DNA from: Acidobacteriota bacterium | GTDB taxonomy: Bacteria > Acidobacteriota > Terriglobia > Acidiferrales > UBA7541 | Assembly (NCBI GenBank): GCA_003224075.1 | Contig: QHYF01000070.1 | Location: 1-17,684, forward strand | DNA length: 17,684 nt | Direction of reading: 5' to 3' | Part shown: piece by piece, positions 6,547 to 12,760 of the stretch | Position numbering within the stretch: the first letter of the stretch is position 1 | Layout: each line of letters starts with the position of its first letter | Translations under genes and position numbers: made by a program | Notes under the pieces: model-generated | Told to the model about the DNA's origin: nothing | The model's database searches: none | The model's input: only the letters and a program-made list of their open reading frames with translations

Positions 6547-7518
6547 CTACTCTTCGTCCCAAAAGCGTTCGTTCAAGTACTTCAACGCGGAATCCGCAAA
6601 AACAGTGACCATTACCGCGCGCTCATCCTTGGGAATGCGGGCGGCAACCTTGAAGCAGCCCAGCAACGCCGCCGCTGCGCTGGGGCTGGCGAGCAAACCC
6701 TCTTCGCGCGCAAGGCGCTTCACGAGGCGGTAGGCTTTCTCCGTGGACACCGCCAAATTGTCATGGGCCAGCGTGTCATCGTAAATCGCAGGACGAATCG
6801 CCGTCTCCATGTGTTTCCAGCCCTCAAGACCATGAAACGGCGCGTCCGGCTGCAAACTGACGCAACGGATTTCCGGATTCAGCTCCTTCAGCCGCCGCGC
6901 CGTTCCGACGAATGTGCCGCTCGTCCCCAGCCCAGCAACAAAGTGTGTAACCCGGCCGGATGTTTGCTCCCAGATTTCGCTGGCCGTCGTGCGGTAATGC
7001 GCTTGCCAGTTCGCCGGATTACTGTACTGGTCGGGATAAAAATATCTCGCCGGATCGGCGGCAACGATTTCGTGCACCTTGCGAATCGCCCCGTCGGTGC
7101 CTTCATCGCCGGGCGTGATTACCAGCTCGGCGCCGAAGGCCGTGAGGATGTGCTTGCGTTCAAGGGAAGCGCTGTCCGGCAAACAGAGCTTGACGGGATA
7201 CCCTAACGCCGCGCCCACCATCGCGTACGCAATCCCCGTATTGCCGCTGGTCGCGTCAATGATGGTCTTGCCCGGCCGCAGAGCGCCACTCGCCAAGCCT
7301 GCCCGAATCATGCTCAGTGCCGGCCGGTCCTTCACGGACCCGCCAGGGTTGAACCACTCGGCCTTGGCATAAAACTCGACGTTGGGGTATTTCTGGCCGA
7401 CGCGCTCTAAGCGCAGCAAGGGCGTATTCCCAATCCGGTCGAGCAGGGATTCTCCGGCCCGACCTTGCTGGGCCGTTGATTCGCGACCAGATGCGGTGAT
7501 GTGCCCCGTTGTGGCCAT
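6547..7518 (-). CDS. cysM: PLP-dependent cysteine synthase (CysM/CysK family)
   Basis: This fold-type II PLP enzyme (323 residues) would form the cysteine carbon-sulfur bond from an activated serine. PLP binds K63 in NPGGSVKDR (58-65); ATSGNTG (89-95) holds the substrate carboxylate and GLGTSGT (196-202) the cofactor phosphate. It clusters with cysO, mec and a MoeZ-type enzyme, so the likely sulfur donor is CysO thiocarboxylate, as for mycobacterial CysM, which uses O-phosphoserine. An O-acetylserine sulfhydrylase acting on sulfide cannot be excluded from sequence alone. It is the first gene of the locus. The ATG at 7518 has GAGG almost adjacent (too close for an ideal site), while AAGGGA lies about 18 bases upstream. 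Confidence 0.92.
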   Translation of the reverse strand: MATTGHITASGRESTAQQGRAGESLLDRIGNTPLLRLERVGQKYPNVEFYAKAEWFNPGGSVKDRPALSMIRAGLASGALRPGKTIIDATSGNTGIAYAMVGAALGYPVKLCLPDSASLERKHILTAFGAELVITPGDEGTDGAIRKVHEIVAADPARYFYPDQYSNPANWQAHYRTTASEIWEQTSGRVTHFVAGLGTSGTFVGTARRLKELNPEIRCVSLQPDAPFHGLEGWKHMETAIRPAIYDDTLAHDNLAVSTEKAYRLVKRLAREEGLLASPSAAAALLGCFKVAARIPKDERAVMVTVFADSALKYLNERFWDEE

Positions 7519-7552
7519 GCCTCGTTGACTCGAGTCCCTTCCTGGCTACGCT

Positions 7553-7627
7553 GTATCCGGGATATCAGACCATTTTACTCCGAATTGGATGCCCCAGCCT
7601 AGTCCGGGGATATGGTCCGGGGATATG
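7553..7627. repeat. Tandem 13-bp repeat plus a diverged third copy in the cysM divergent region
   Basis: GTCCGGGGATATG occurs twice head to tail (7602-7614, 7615-7627). A related, nearly palindromic TATCCGGGATATC lies at 7554-7566. They sit 35-110 bases upstream of cysM, between divergently transcribed genes, a plausible place for regulator binding. There is no T-tract or other terminator feature. No regulator gene is nearby to pair with them. Confidence 0.55.
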
Positions 7628-7748
7628 GGCCCAGGTTTTCAGGAGTTTCCAACCGCCTCTCTGCCTGCAAACGACCGTTCTGGGGCCTGTTTTCTTTGGG
7701 GCCACACCACCGCAGAACCGTGAGCCGACCAGAGTGCCGAGTCAGGGC

Positions 7749-7778
7749 TTTACAGTCGCGCGATGGGCATCGTACCCT
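7749..7778 (+). promoter_or_regulatory. Candidate sigma70-type promoter at the start of the 7788 gene
   Basis: TTTACA (7749-7754), an 18-base spacer and TACCCT (7773-7778) put the expected transcription start at about 7785, two or three bases before the ATG at 7788. That gene has no Shine-Dalgarno sequence, so a near-leaderless mRNA would be consistent. The -10 match is weak. Confidence 0.35.
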
Positions 7779-7787
7779 GAATACGTC

Positions 7788-8231
7788 ATGTGGAATGTCG
7801 AAGACCGGTTTTCCCCAAAAACAATCGAAAGTCTCGCGGCGCTCGGATTCGCTGTGGGCAGCACGCGCGGCGTCGTTCGCGTCGAGAAATATGGCTGCGG
7901 AGCCGAGTTCCGCAAAGGCACCGACGAGCGTTATCAGATGACGATTCCGCCAACCATCATGCTAAAGGGAAAGTTCACACGGCTATGGGACGCGGGCTAT
8001 CAGAAGTTTCTGCTCACGGACGAAGGGCTCAAGTTACCGGCGTTGGCGACTCACCTTCAGAATCTTCGAAAGTTCAACGAAGAGTTGCGCACCGCCCTGG
8101 GGATTCCGACCTTTTACAACGAAGCGCTTGGTTCGGTGAGCCAGGTCAGCGTGTACGACCGCGTCAAGGGCCGCAAGGGCGACGTGCCGGACGAAACTGT
8201 TGGCGCGCACAGCACCGCCGGCGGTCACTAA
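7788..8231 (+). CDS. Conserved-looking protein of unknown function (147 aa)
   Basis: I cannot assign this protein to a named family. It is soluble, with no signal peptide or membrane segment, and has a mixed alpha/beta composition. It starts MWNVEDRFSPKTIESLAALGF and contains GSTRGVVRVEKYGCGAEF and KGKFTRLWDAGYQKFL. A single Cys sits in EKYGCGAEF. The ordered, low-complexity-free sequence with many aromatic and charged positions looks like a real, selected protein. The open frame continues upstream to 7509, but that part (PLCLQTTVLGPVFFG and similar) looks non-coding, so I start at the ATG at 7788. It faces away from cysM and is convergent with the glutaredoxin-like gene. It ends in a charged, poorly ordered tail (GRKGDVPDETVGAHSTAGGH). 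Confidence 0.75.
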   Translation: MWNVEDRFSPKTIESLAALGFAVGSTRGVVRVEKYGCGAEFRKGTDERYQMTIPPTIMLKGKFTRLWDAGYQKFLLTDEGLKLPALATHLQNLRKFNEELRTALGIPTFYNEALGSVSQVSVYDRVKGRKGDVPDETVGAHSTAGGH

Positions 8232-8269
8232 CATCTCTAAATCTCTCTCGCGGATTTCAGCCGGGAATC

Positions 8270-8560
8270 TCACTTCGTTCCGGCCTCTTCAAGCTGGCGG
8301 CGGAACTGCGCCAGATCCACGCGATGCTTCGCCGCTTTGTGCTGGCCGATGAAGATCACCGGGACATCCCACCCGTAGCGATCCTTCAGAATGGGATCCT
8401 CATCAATGTTCACTTCGCGCAAGACAAGACCGAATTCGCGCAGAACCGGCGTGATAGCCGCTTTCGCTTGGTCGCAAAGATGGCAACCGGGACGCGAGTA
8501 AAGTGTGACGTCGCGCGGCCCGCAGCTGGCCATTCGCAGGTCTTCCGGGGAGTGGCTCAC
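8270..8560 (-). CDS. Glutaredoxin-like thiol-disulfide protein (DUF836 type)
   Basis: This is a small thioredoxin-fold protein of 96 residues. It opens with a strand and redox motif VTLYSRPGCHLCDQAK (CxxC at 26 and 29), followed by EVNIDEDPILKDRYGWDVPVIFIGQ. The cis-Pro context (DVPVIFI) and the 'DEDPILKDRYGWDVPV' order are typical of short glutaredoxin-like proteins. It would reduce or sense disulfides in the cytosol. Two starts are possible. The GTG at 8560 overlaps the upstream DinB stop by four bases (GTGA) and implies coupling. The ATG at 8533 (MASCGP) has GGAAGA seven bases upstream and gives 87 residues. Both keep the whole fold. It shares a transcript with the DinB gene. Confidence 0.88.
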   Translation of the reverse strand: MSHSPEDLRMASCGPRDVTLYSRPGCHLCDQAKAAITPVLREFGLVLREVNIDEDPILKDRYGWDVPVIFIGQHKAAKHRVDLAQFRRQLEEAGTK

Positions 8561-9087
8561 GGCTTGGGATTCGAATACTTCCTGAACGGCCCGGAATGTG
8601 GATGAAATTCGCGTGCGCGATAAAGCTCCGCAATCTGTCGCAGATGCCCGAGGTCATGACTGGCCCACTCGTTGAGCATGTGCGCGAGCGTTACCGTGCC
8701 GAGTTCCGAATGGACGCCAGTGCGCCCGCCCGCGGAGGCGGGGAGGCCCGTCAACAGCGCGAGCGTCGAGCGGCGCGTGCGCGTAAAAACCGCGAGATTT
8801 TCGCCTGCTGATCCTCGGGAATACTCGCCACGAGCAGCGGCGCCGGCCAGGTCGTATTTCGTGAGCGCCGGGGAATCCTCCGCGATCATGCGCAACATGC
8901 GCTCGGCGTAAACTTGTTCGAGGGCCGCCAGATGCGCGAGCACCTCGGAAATCGACCACCGGTCCGGCACAGGCTTCCAGTGAAGAAGTTCCCCCGGCAA
9001 ATCCCCAAGCAGCGTTTCGAGCAAACGTGGCGTCTTTTCCAGTAGCGAGATGGCGGGTTGTATCTCAGTGGCGGAGGCAGGTTGCAT
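8557..9087 (-). CDS. DinB-superfamily four-helix protein
   Basis: This 176-residue all-helical protein has the DinB_2 pattern: DRWSISEVLAHLAALEQVYAE (42-62) and HMLNEWASHDLGHLRQIAEL (136-155). H52, H144 and H148 are placed to form the metal-binding triad of this fold. Such proteins include thiol-dependent transferases (bacillithiol- or mycothiol-type), but most members have no proven reaction. The overlap with a glutaredoxin-like gene fits a thiol-related role only loosely. The start at 9087 (MQPAS) is clear: GGGAGG lies seven to eight bases upstream. The longer open frame to 9273 translates into sequence unlike a protein. Confidence 0.87.
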   Translation of the reverse strand: MQPASATEIQPAISLLEKTPRLLETLLGDLPGELLHWKPVPDRWSISEVLAHLAALEQVYAERMLRMIAEDSPALTKYDLAGAAARGEYSRGSAGENLAVFTRTRRSTLALLTGLPASAGGRTGVHSELGTVTLAHMLNEWASHDLGHLRQIAELYRAREFHPHSGPFRKYSNPKP

Positions 9088-9170
9088 GAAGCACCTCCCA
9101 TGAAGGAATTTATTGTACTCGCAAAAGCCCTTTGAACGTATGGAAATGAAGAACGGGCGCATAATGATCA

Positions 9171-9194
9171 GGAACGAGGGAACGAGGGAACGAG
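9171..9194 (+). repeat. Three tandem copies of GGAACGAG in the ribosome-binding region
   Basis: An 8-bp unit is repeated perfectly three times and runs into GAGG (9192-9195), which serves as the ribosome-binding site nine bases before the ATG at 9205. Each unit ends in GAGG when followed by the next unit. Copy-number change by slippage would therefore add or remove upstream binding-like sites without moving the last one. Confidence 0.8.
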
Positions 9195-9204
9195 GACGCA
9201 AGAG

Positions 9205-9555
9205 ATGGGAAGAGTCGTAGCGCTGATGGATGATCTGTTTTTCCAGATGAAGCTGGCCGAAACCGCCAAGCAACTCGGAGTGGAAGTGAAGGTGGCGGCG
9301 AACGGGGAGGCGCTGATGGGACTAATGGAGAGCGCCCCAAAACTCGTCATCGTTGACTTGAACGCGCGAAGCCAGCCGATCCAAATCATTGAAAAGCTGC
9401 GGCAAGCCCGCAAGGACATTCGCGTGGTGGGATTCCTGTCGCACGTGCAGAGGGAGCTTGCCGCTCAAGCACAGGCTGCGGGTTGCGATGAAGTTCTGCC
9501 ACGGTCGACCTTCACGCAGAATCTAGCAGCGATTCTCAGCCTGGCAAAGGATTGA
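9205..9555 (+). CDS. Receiver-only (CheY-like) protein with Lys-to-Arg change
   Basis: This 116-residue protein is a lone receiver domain of five beta-alpha units. The acidic pair is D9-D10, the phospho-acceptor candidate is D51 in LVIVDLNARS, and the switch hydroxyl is S79 in GFLSHV. The conserved Lys before the last helix is replaced: LPRSTF has R100. Without that Lys, phosphorylation or signal relay may be altered, so it may be a pseudo-receiver that works as a protein-binding module. It has no output domain. The gene for a secreted pilin-like protein begins one base after its stop, so the two are almost certainly one transcript. GAGG nine bases upstream supports the start. Confidence 0.85.
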   Translation: MGRVVALMDDLFFQMKLAETAKQLGVEVKVAANGEALMGLMESAPKLVIVDLNARSQPIQIIEKLRQARKDIRVVGFLSHVQRELAAQAQAAGCDEVLPRSTFTQNLAAILSLAKD

Positions 9556-9556
9556 C

Positions 9557-10522
9557 GTGAGGTCTCAGAAAACGAAGATCCTTGGACGAATCTTTTTTCT
9601 GGTCTGCGCGGTTCTGCTCACGGCCGCGAATGGCCTATCGCAGGAATCCAGTTCCAAACTTGCTGAAAGTGCCGCAAACGTGGCGAGCGAAACTACGACC
9701 ACCGGTGGGCCAAGCCTTGCTCTCAAAGCCGTACTTTCCGCCGCCTGTTCCCAAAATCAAACTGATTTTGCCCGTTTTCTGACGGCCAGGAACAAAGAAG
9801 CGTTTTCCCGTATGACGCCAGCCGCGCGGGTCTCCTTGATGAAGCGTTTCGTGCTTCTGAATGAGCCGGGCAAAGCTACAGCATCGACGAACCCCGTTGG
9901 CCGCCTCATTCTCCGCTGTGAGACACCCGATGTCACAACAGAGATGCAGATCGGCGGCGCGGATCTCCGCGATAACATGGCCTTTCTGCCCATGGACCTT
10001 CGGGATACCACGGACACCACCGGGGTAAACACCCACCAGATCACCATGGGGATGGTGCGTGAGGACGGTGAGTGGAAGCTGCTGTCACTGGGCTTGCTGC
10101 TTCTGGATCTTCCCTCGCTGGAAGTCGAATGGGATGCCGCCGAGATGGACGCCACGGAACGGGGCGCGATCGAGGCTCTGAAGAAAATTGCCGACGCCGT
10201 CGAGGCCTATCGCAACAAAAATTCGCGGCTGCCTGAATCTCTCGCAAATCTCGGACCTCCACTTCACGGCCCGGCCAACGCCGCGGCCGCCGGGCTCCTG
10301 GATTCAGACCTCGCGACGGGCATGAAAAACGGTTACGCCTTTCGCTATGTGATTGTCGGCGCGAGCACGCTCGGCGCCCCGGCAAAATACGAGCTGGCGG
10401 CGACTCCGCTCCGGTATGGACGAACAGGACGGCGGTCATTTTTCCGTGATTCGAATGGTGGCCTGCACGCCGCTGACCGGCAAGGCGCTGTCGGCAGCGA
10501 GACAGACCCCAAAGTGGATTAG
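9557..10522 (+). CDS. Secreted protein with pilin-like C-terminal domain
   Basis: The 321-residue product begins with a Sec signal (basic MRSQKTKILGR, hydrophobic IFFLVCAVLLTAANG, probable cleavage near SQ/E at 29-30). Residues 55-185 are an unrecognised domain with a hydrophobic stretch LLSLGLLLLDL (175-185). The C-terminal third resembles the globular part of acidobacterial pilin-like proteins: AIEALKKIADAVEAYRNKNS (204-223), SLANLGPP, GLLDSDLATGMKNGYAFRY (246-264), and ATPLRYGRTGRRSFFRDSNG (282-301). It lacks the prepilin cleavage site and the N-terminal hydrophobic helix beside that domain, so it should not assemble as an ordinary pilin. The start is a GTG at 9557, one base after the receiver stop, so coupling is likely. 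Function unknown. Confidence 0.78.
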   Translation: MRSQKTKILGRIFFLVCAVLLTAANGLSQESSSKLAESAANVASETTTTGGPSLALKAVLSAACSQNQTDFARFLTARNKEAFSRMTPAARVSLMKRFVLLNEPGKATASTNPVGRLILRCETPDVTTEMQIGGADLRDNMAFLPMDLRDTTDTTGVNTHQITMGMVREDGEWKLLSLGLLLLDLPSLEVEWDAAEMDATERGAIEALKKIADAVEAYRNKNSRLPESLANLGPPLHGPANAAAAGLLDSDLATGMKNGYAFRYVIVGASTLGAPAKYELAATPLRYGRTGRRSFFRDSNGGLHAADRQGAVGSETDPKVD

Positions 10523-10793
10523 CTTTACCTGCATGACGTGGCAGACCAGGCGTTCGATGGCCGAGTTCTTGCCAGCCAATTGACACCGAGATCGCTGGCG
10601 GGGTTCTTGGCGGCCAATTGACACCGAGATCTGCTGGCCGGAAATGGCAAAACAATCCACATGCGCTGCGGAGCGCAGTTCAACGCAGTTCAACGCTGTG
10701 TTTTTATCGGCCAACGGCAATCTGCGGCCCTGCCAGGCTGCGGCCAGTGATTTGTGCGCGGGAAGCGTTGGCGCTAGTATCGTTCAATTCGTC
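10523..10793. other. Repeat-rich intergenic region, possible IS remnant
   Basis: There is no convincing gene here. The region holds a pair of 29-bp direct repeats (10565-10631, listed separately), a TGCGCT/AGCGCA hairpin at about 10662-10677, and a 10-bp tandem CGCAGTTCAA at 10674-10693. The open frame that crosses 10644-10793 is low-complexity and joins the signal peptide of the next gene, so I do not count it as coding. The promoter of the 10794 gene should lie here. Confidence 0.6.
10565..10631. mobile_element. Pair of 29-bp direct repeats resembling an IS21-family end
   Basis: GTTCTTG[CC/GG]... copies lie at 10565-10593 and 10603-10631, 38 bases apart. They differ at two positions and share 18 identical bases (CCAATTGACACCGAGATC). 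IS21-family ends often carry several spaced copies of a 'GGCCA-tt-ACACCG' type sequence, and this looks like such an array with no transposase left. The family link is from pattern memory; no second end or target duplication is visible. Confidence 0.4.
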
Positions 10794-11876
10794 ATGCGTC
10801 GCGGGGCACAATTCGGATTGCTCTTTCTGTTACCTCTCTTGTTGTTGTTTCCGCTGCAGGCGGGAGCGCGTCCGCAATACGGTTCCACTTACGGGCCTCT
10901 CCCTGTCTTTGAACTCCACAGCGGTTTTTGGGTCAATCTTCATCACACGCTCTATCATGAAGCCCGGCAGCGGGCGGCCGCCTCGGCGCCGGACAATACC
11001 AGCAAGGCCAGCGGGCCGCCGCTGAAAATAGCGCCGGAGGCAAAGCCTACTCTCACGGCCTCCGAACAAAAGTCCTGGGACGACGCGGTCACCTATTACG
11101 CCGCAAATTACACCGGCAAAGACCTCCTCTTTTCGACCGAACTCATCCAGTTGAAAGATCAGCTTGGCGATTTCGAGGATTGCGACGAACTCTCTGGCAG
11201 GAAGCGAAAATTCTGCGACGCTGGCATGCCCGCAAAGCTGACCCAAGTCCTGGAATCCGCGGCGTCCATCTATCGCGCACATCTCTGGCCGCAACACGAT
11301 CGCGCCAATCGCCGCTGGATCCTGCGCGTGGCCCCGCTCGTCCGCGAACAGGGCGTGGGCCTGTCCGAACGTCTCGCTGACATCTACCAAACTCGCTGGC
11401 CGCGCGAAAAAATTCGCGTCGACGTTAGCGCGTATGCTAATTGGGCTGGCGCCTATACCACGGTCGATCCCTTGCGCGTAACCATCTCCAGTTTGGACTC
11501 GCGCAATCAGGGCCCGGAAGCGCTCGAAGTGCTTTTCCACGAAGCCTCGCACGGCATCGCCGAGCCCGTGCAAGCCGCCATCATCCGCGAGTGCCGCCAG
11601 CGCGACAAGGCTATCCCTCGCGACCTCTGGCACGCTCTGGTCTTTTACACCACAGGTGAAGTGATTCGCCCGGTCCTCGCCTCTTCCGGGGAAACCGCCG
11701 GCGATCGGGACGGCAGCGTCCCTGGCGGCGGCTACACTCCCTATGCCGTCCGCGAAGGCCTCTATCAGCGCGGCTGGAACGACTATTTCAAGCTGCTGCA
11801 GAGATTCTGGCAACCCTACCTCGACGGCCACGCCACCTTCGACGACGCCGTCGCCCGCATGGTCTCTTCGCTCTAG
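10794..11876 (+). CDS. Secreted protein with HExxH motif, possible zinc metallopeptidase
   Basis: This 360-residue protein starts with a classic signal peptide: MRRGAQ, a leucine-rich core to about residue 22, and AGA before RPQYG. The remainder is extracytoplasmic. EVLFHEASHGIAEP (245-258) contains HEASH, with H249, E250 and H253 placed as in zincin active sites. A downstream Glu such as E289 (TTGEVIRPV) could be the third ligand, but this is a guess. C130 and C141 could form a disulfide. The rest (SWDDAVTYYAANYTGKDLLF, VSAYANWAGAYTTVDPLRVTIS) matches no peptidase family I can name. I use the ATG at 10794, not the longer frame to 10644, because the signal peptide begins there. Confidence 0.78.
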   Translation: MRRGAQFGLLFLLPLLLLFPLQAGARPQYGSTYGPLPVFELHSGFWVNLHHTLYHEARQRAAASAPDNTSKASGPPLKIAPEAKPTLTASEQKSWDDAVTYYAANYTGKDLLFSTELIQLKDQLGDFEDCDELSGRKRKFCDAGMPAKLTQVLESAASIYRAHLWPQHDRANRRWILRVAPLVREQGVGLSERLADIYQTRWPREKIRVDVSAYANWAGAYTTVDPLRVTISSLDSRNQGPEALEVLFHEASHGIAEPVQAAIIRECRQRDKAIPRDLWHALVFYTTGEVIRPVLASSGETAGDRDGSVPGGGYTPYAVREGLYQRGWNDYFKLLQRFWQPYLDGHATFDDAVARMVSSL

Positions 11877-11995
11877 CCTTGGGTGAAACCGTCGCAAGCG
11901 AAGCAGAAAGTAATCGGAGCTTGAAGCCCTGTTTGGCAGGATTCGACCAGGCAGGTCGCACAAACTCGGCCGGTTGGATCGGCTAGAGAAGTTTT

Positions 11996-12032
11996 ACGTG
12001 CCCCACGCGCTGGCGTTGCGCGTGGGGCACGT
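11996..12032. terminator. Strong bidirectional hairpin terminator
   Basis: Perfect 15-bp arms at 11996-12010 and 12018-12032 (ACGTGCCCCACGCGC and its complement) enclose a 7-base loop. The hairpin lies between two convergent genes (stops at 11876 and 12074). The flanking T-runs are short (GATTCTTC on plus, TAAAACTTC on minus), so it may be a hairpin that stops and stabilises both transcripts. The remaining spacer (11877-11995, 12033-12073) shows no gene. Confidence 0.75.
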
Positions 12033-12073
12033 GATTCTTCATTTGCAGTTGTTTCGCCAGGTTTCGCTGTCTT

Positions 12074-12544
12074 TTACGAGCTCGCGTCCTTGATGTCCTC
12101 GCGCGCGCGCTTCTCGGCGTTCTTCGCTTCGTTCCTGGCGTCGGCATCCGGCTTCAGCACGCGGATCGCTTTGCTTAAGTTCATGGCCTTTTCTCTAAAC
12201 GGGGCCTCGCAGGATTTAACGTCGCCACCCGGCTTCACGGCAGTTAGATCCCACTTCAGGCAATTGAACTTGATCTGCAGATTGTGGCTTACGTGCAGCG
12301 CCGCGACGCATCCCTCCAGGTCCTTGAATGCCGAGCACGCACTCTTCAGAGTTGTGCGCGGCGGTAGCAACGCCTGCAGCTGCAACGTTAGCTTCTTGTC
12401 TTCCTCGCTATGCGCGGCGAGCTGCTCGGTCGCTGTGGGGCTCGGGCCTTTCTTGATCCACTTCATCGGATTATACGAACGCGCTGCCGCTCCGGCAGCG
12501 CACAGCAAGGCACTTACTCCCGCGATGATCCATTTGTTTTTCAT
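12074..12544 (-). CDS. Small secreted four-cysteine protein of unknown function
   Basis: The 156-residue product begins MKNKWIIAGVSALLCAAGAAARS, a Sec signal with likely cleavage after AAA or AAR, followed by YNPMKWIKKGPSPTATEQL. The mature part has four cysteines (70, 79, 95, 112), enough for two disulfides, in SACSAFKDLEGCVAAL, KFNCLKW and KSCEAP. The C-terminus (PDADARNEAKNAEKRAREDIKD) is a charged helix that could be a short coiled coil. I know no named family; the ordered middle suggests real selection. The ATG at 12544 has AGAGG six bases upstream; the longer frame to 12607 adds proline- and glutamate-rich residues upstream of the signal and is rejected. Confidence 0.8.
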   Translation of the reverse strand: MKNKWIIAGVSALLCAAGAAARSYNPMKWIKKGPSPTATEQLAAHSEEDKKLTLQLQALLPPRTTLKSACSAFKDLEGCVAALHVSHNLQIKFNCLKWDLTAVKPGGDVKSCEAPFREKAMNLSKAIRVLKPDADARNEAKNAEKRAREDIKDASS

Positions 12545-12760
12545 GCTTGCCTCTTCGAGGGCCGGGCTCGGCTCTGGCTCTAGTAGACCACGCTGTCGGC
12601 CGCGCATCGATGTTTTGGAGGTACGGTACTCTCCGAATCCGTTACGCTGGCCCTTCGGTCAGGTTCCTGAAAGGAACGCGCCTGTACCATTTCGAGGTTG
12701 CCTCACTTTCGAGCATCAGCCTACAGTAATTGCGGGTAATTGCGTGCCACTCTCCTCGCA

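Noticed and set aside
9088..9273. Upstream extension of the DinB gene to 9273
   Set aside because: GGGAGG lies directly before the ATG at 9087, and the extension would overlap the tandem repeat and start region of the divergent receiver gene.
10644..10793. Upstream extension of the HEASH gene to 10644
   Set aside because: It would place 50 low-complexity residues before a clear signal peptide and includes the 10-bp tandem repeat.
10830..11963. Long open frame on the minus strand, 377 codons
   Set aside because: It is antisense to the signal-peptide-bearing HEASH gene and its translation lacks domain or membrane structure; it also runs through half of the terminator region.
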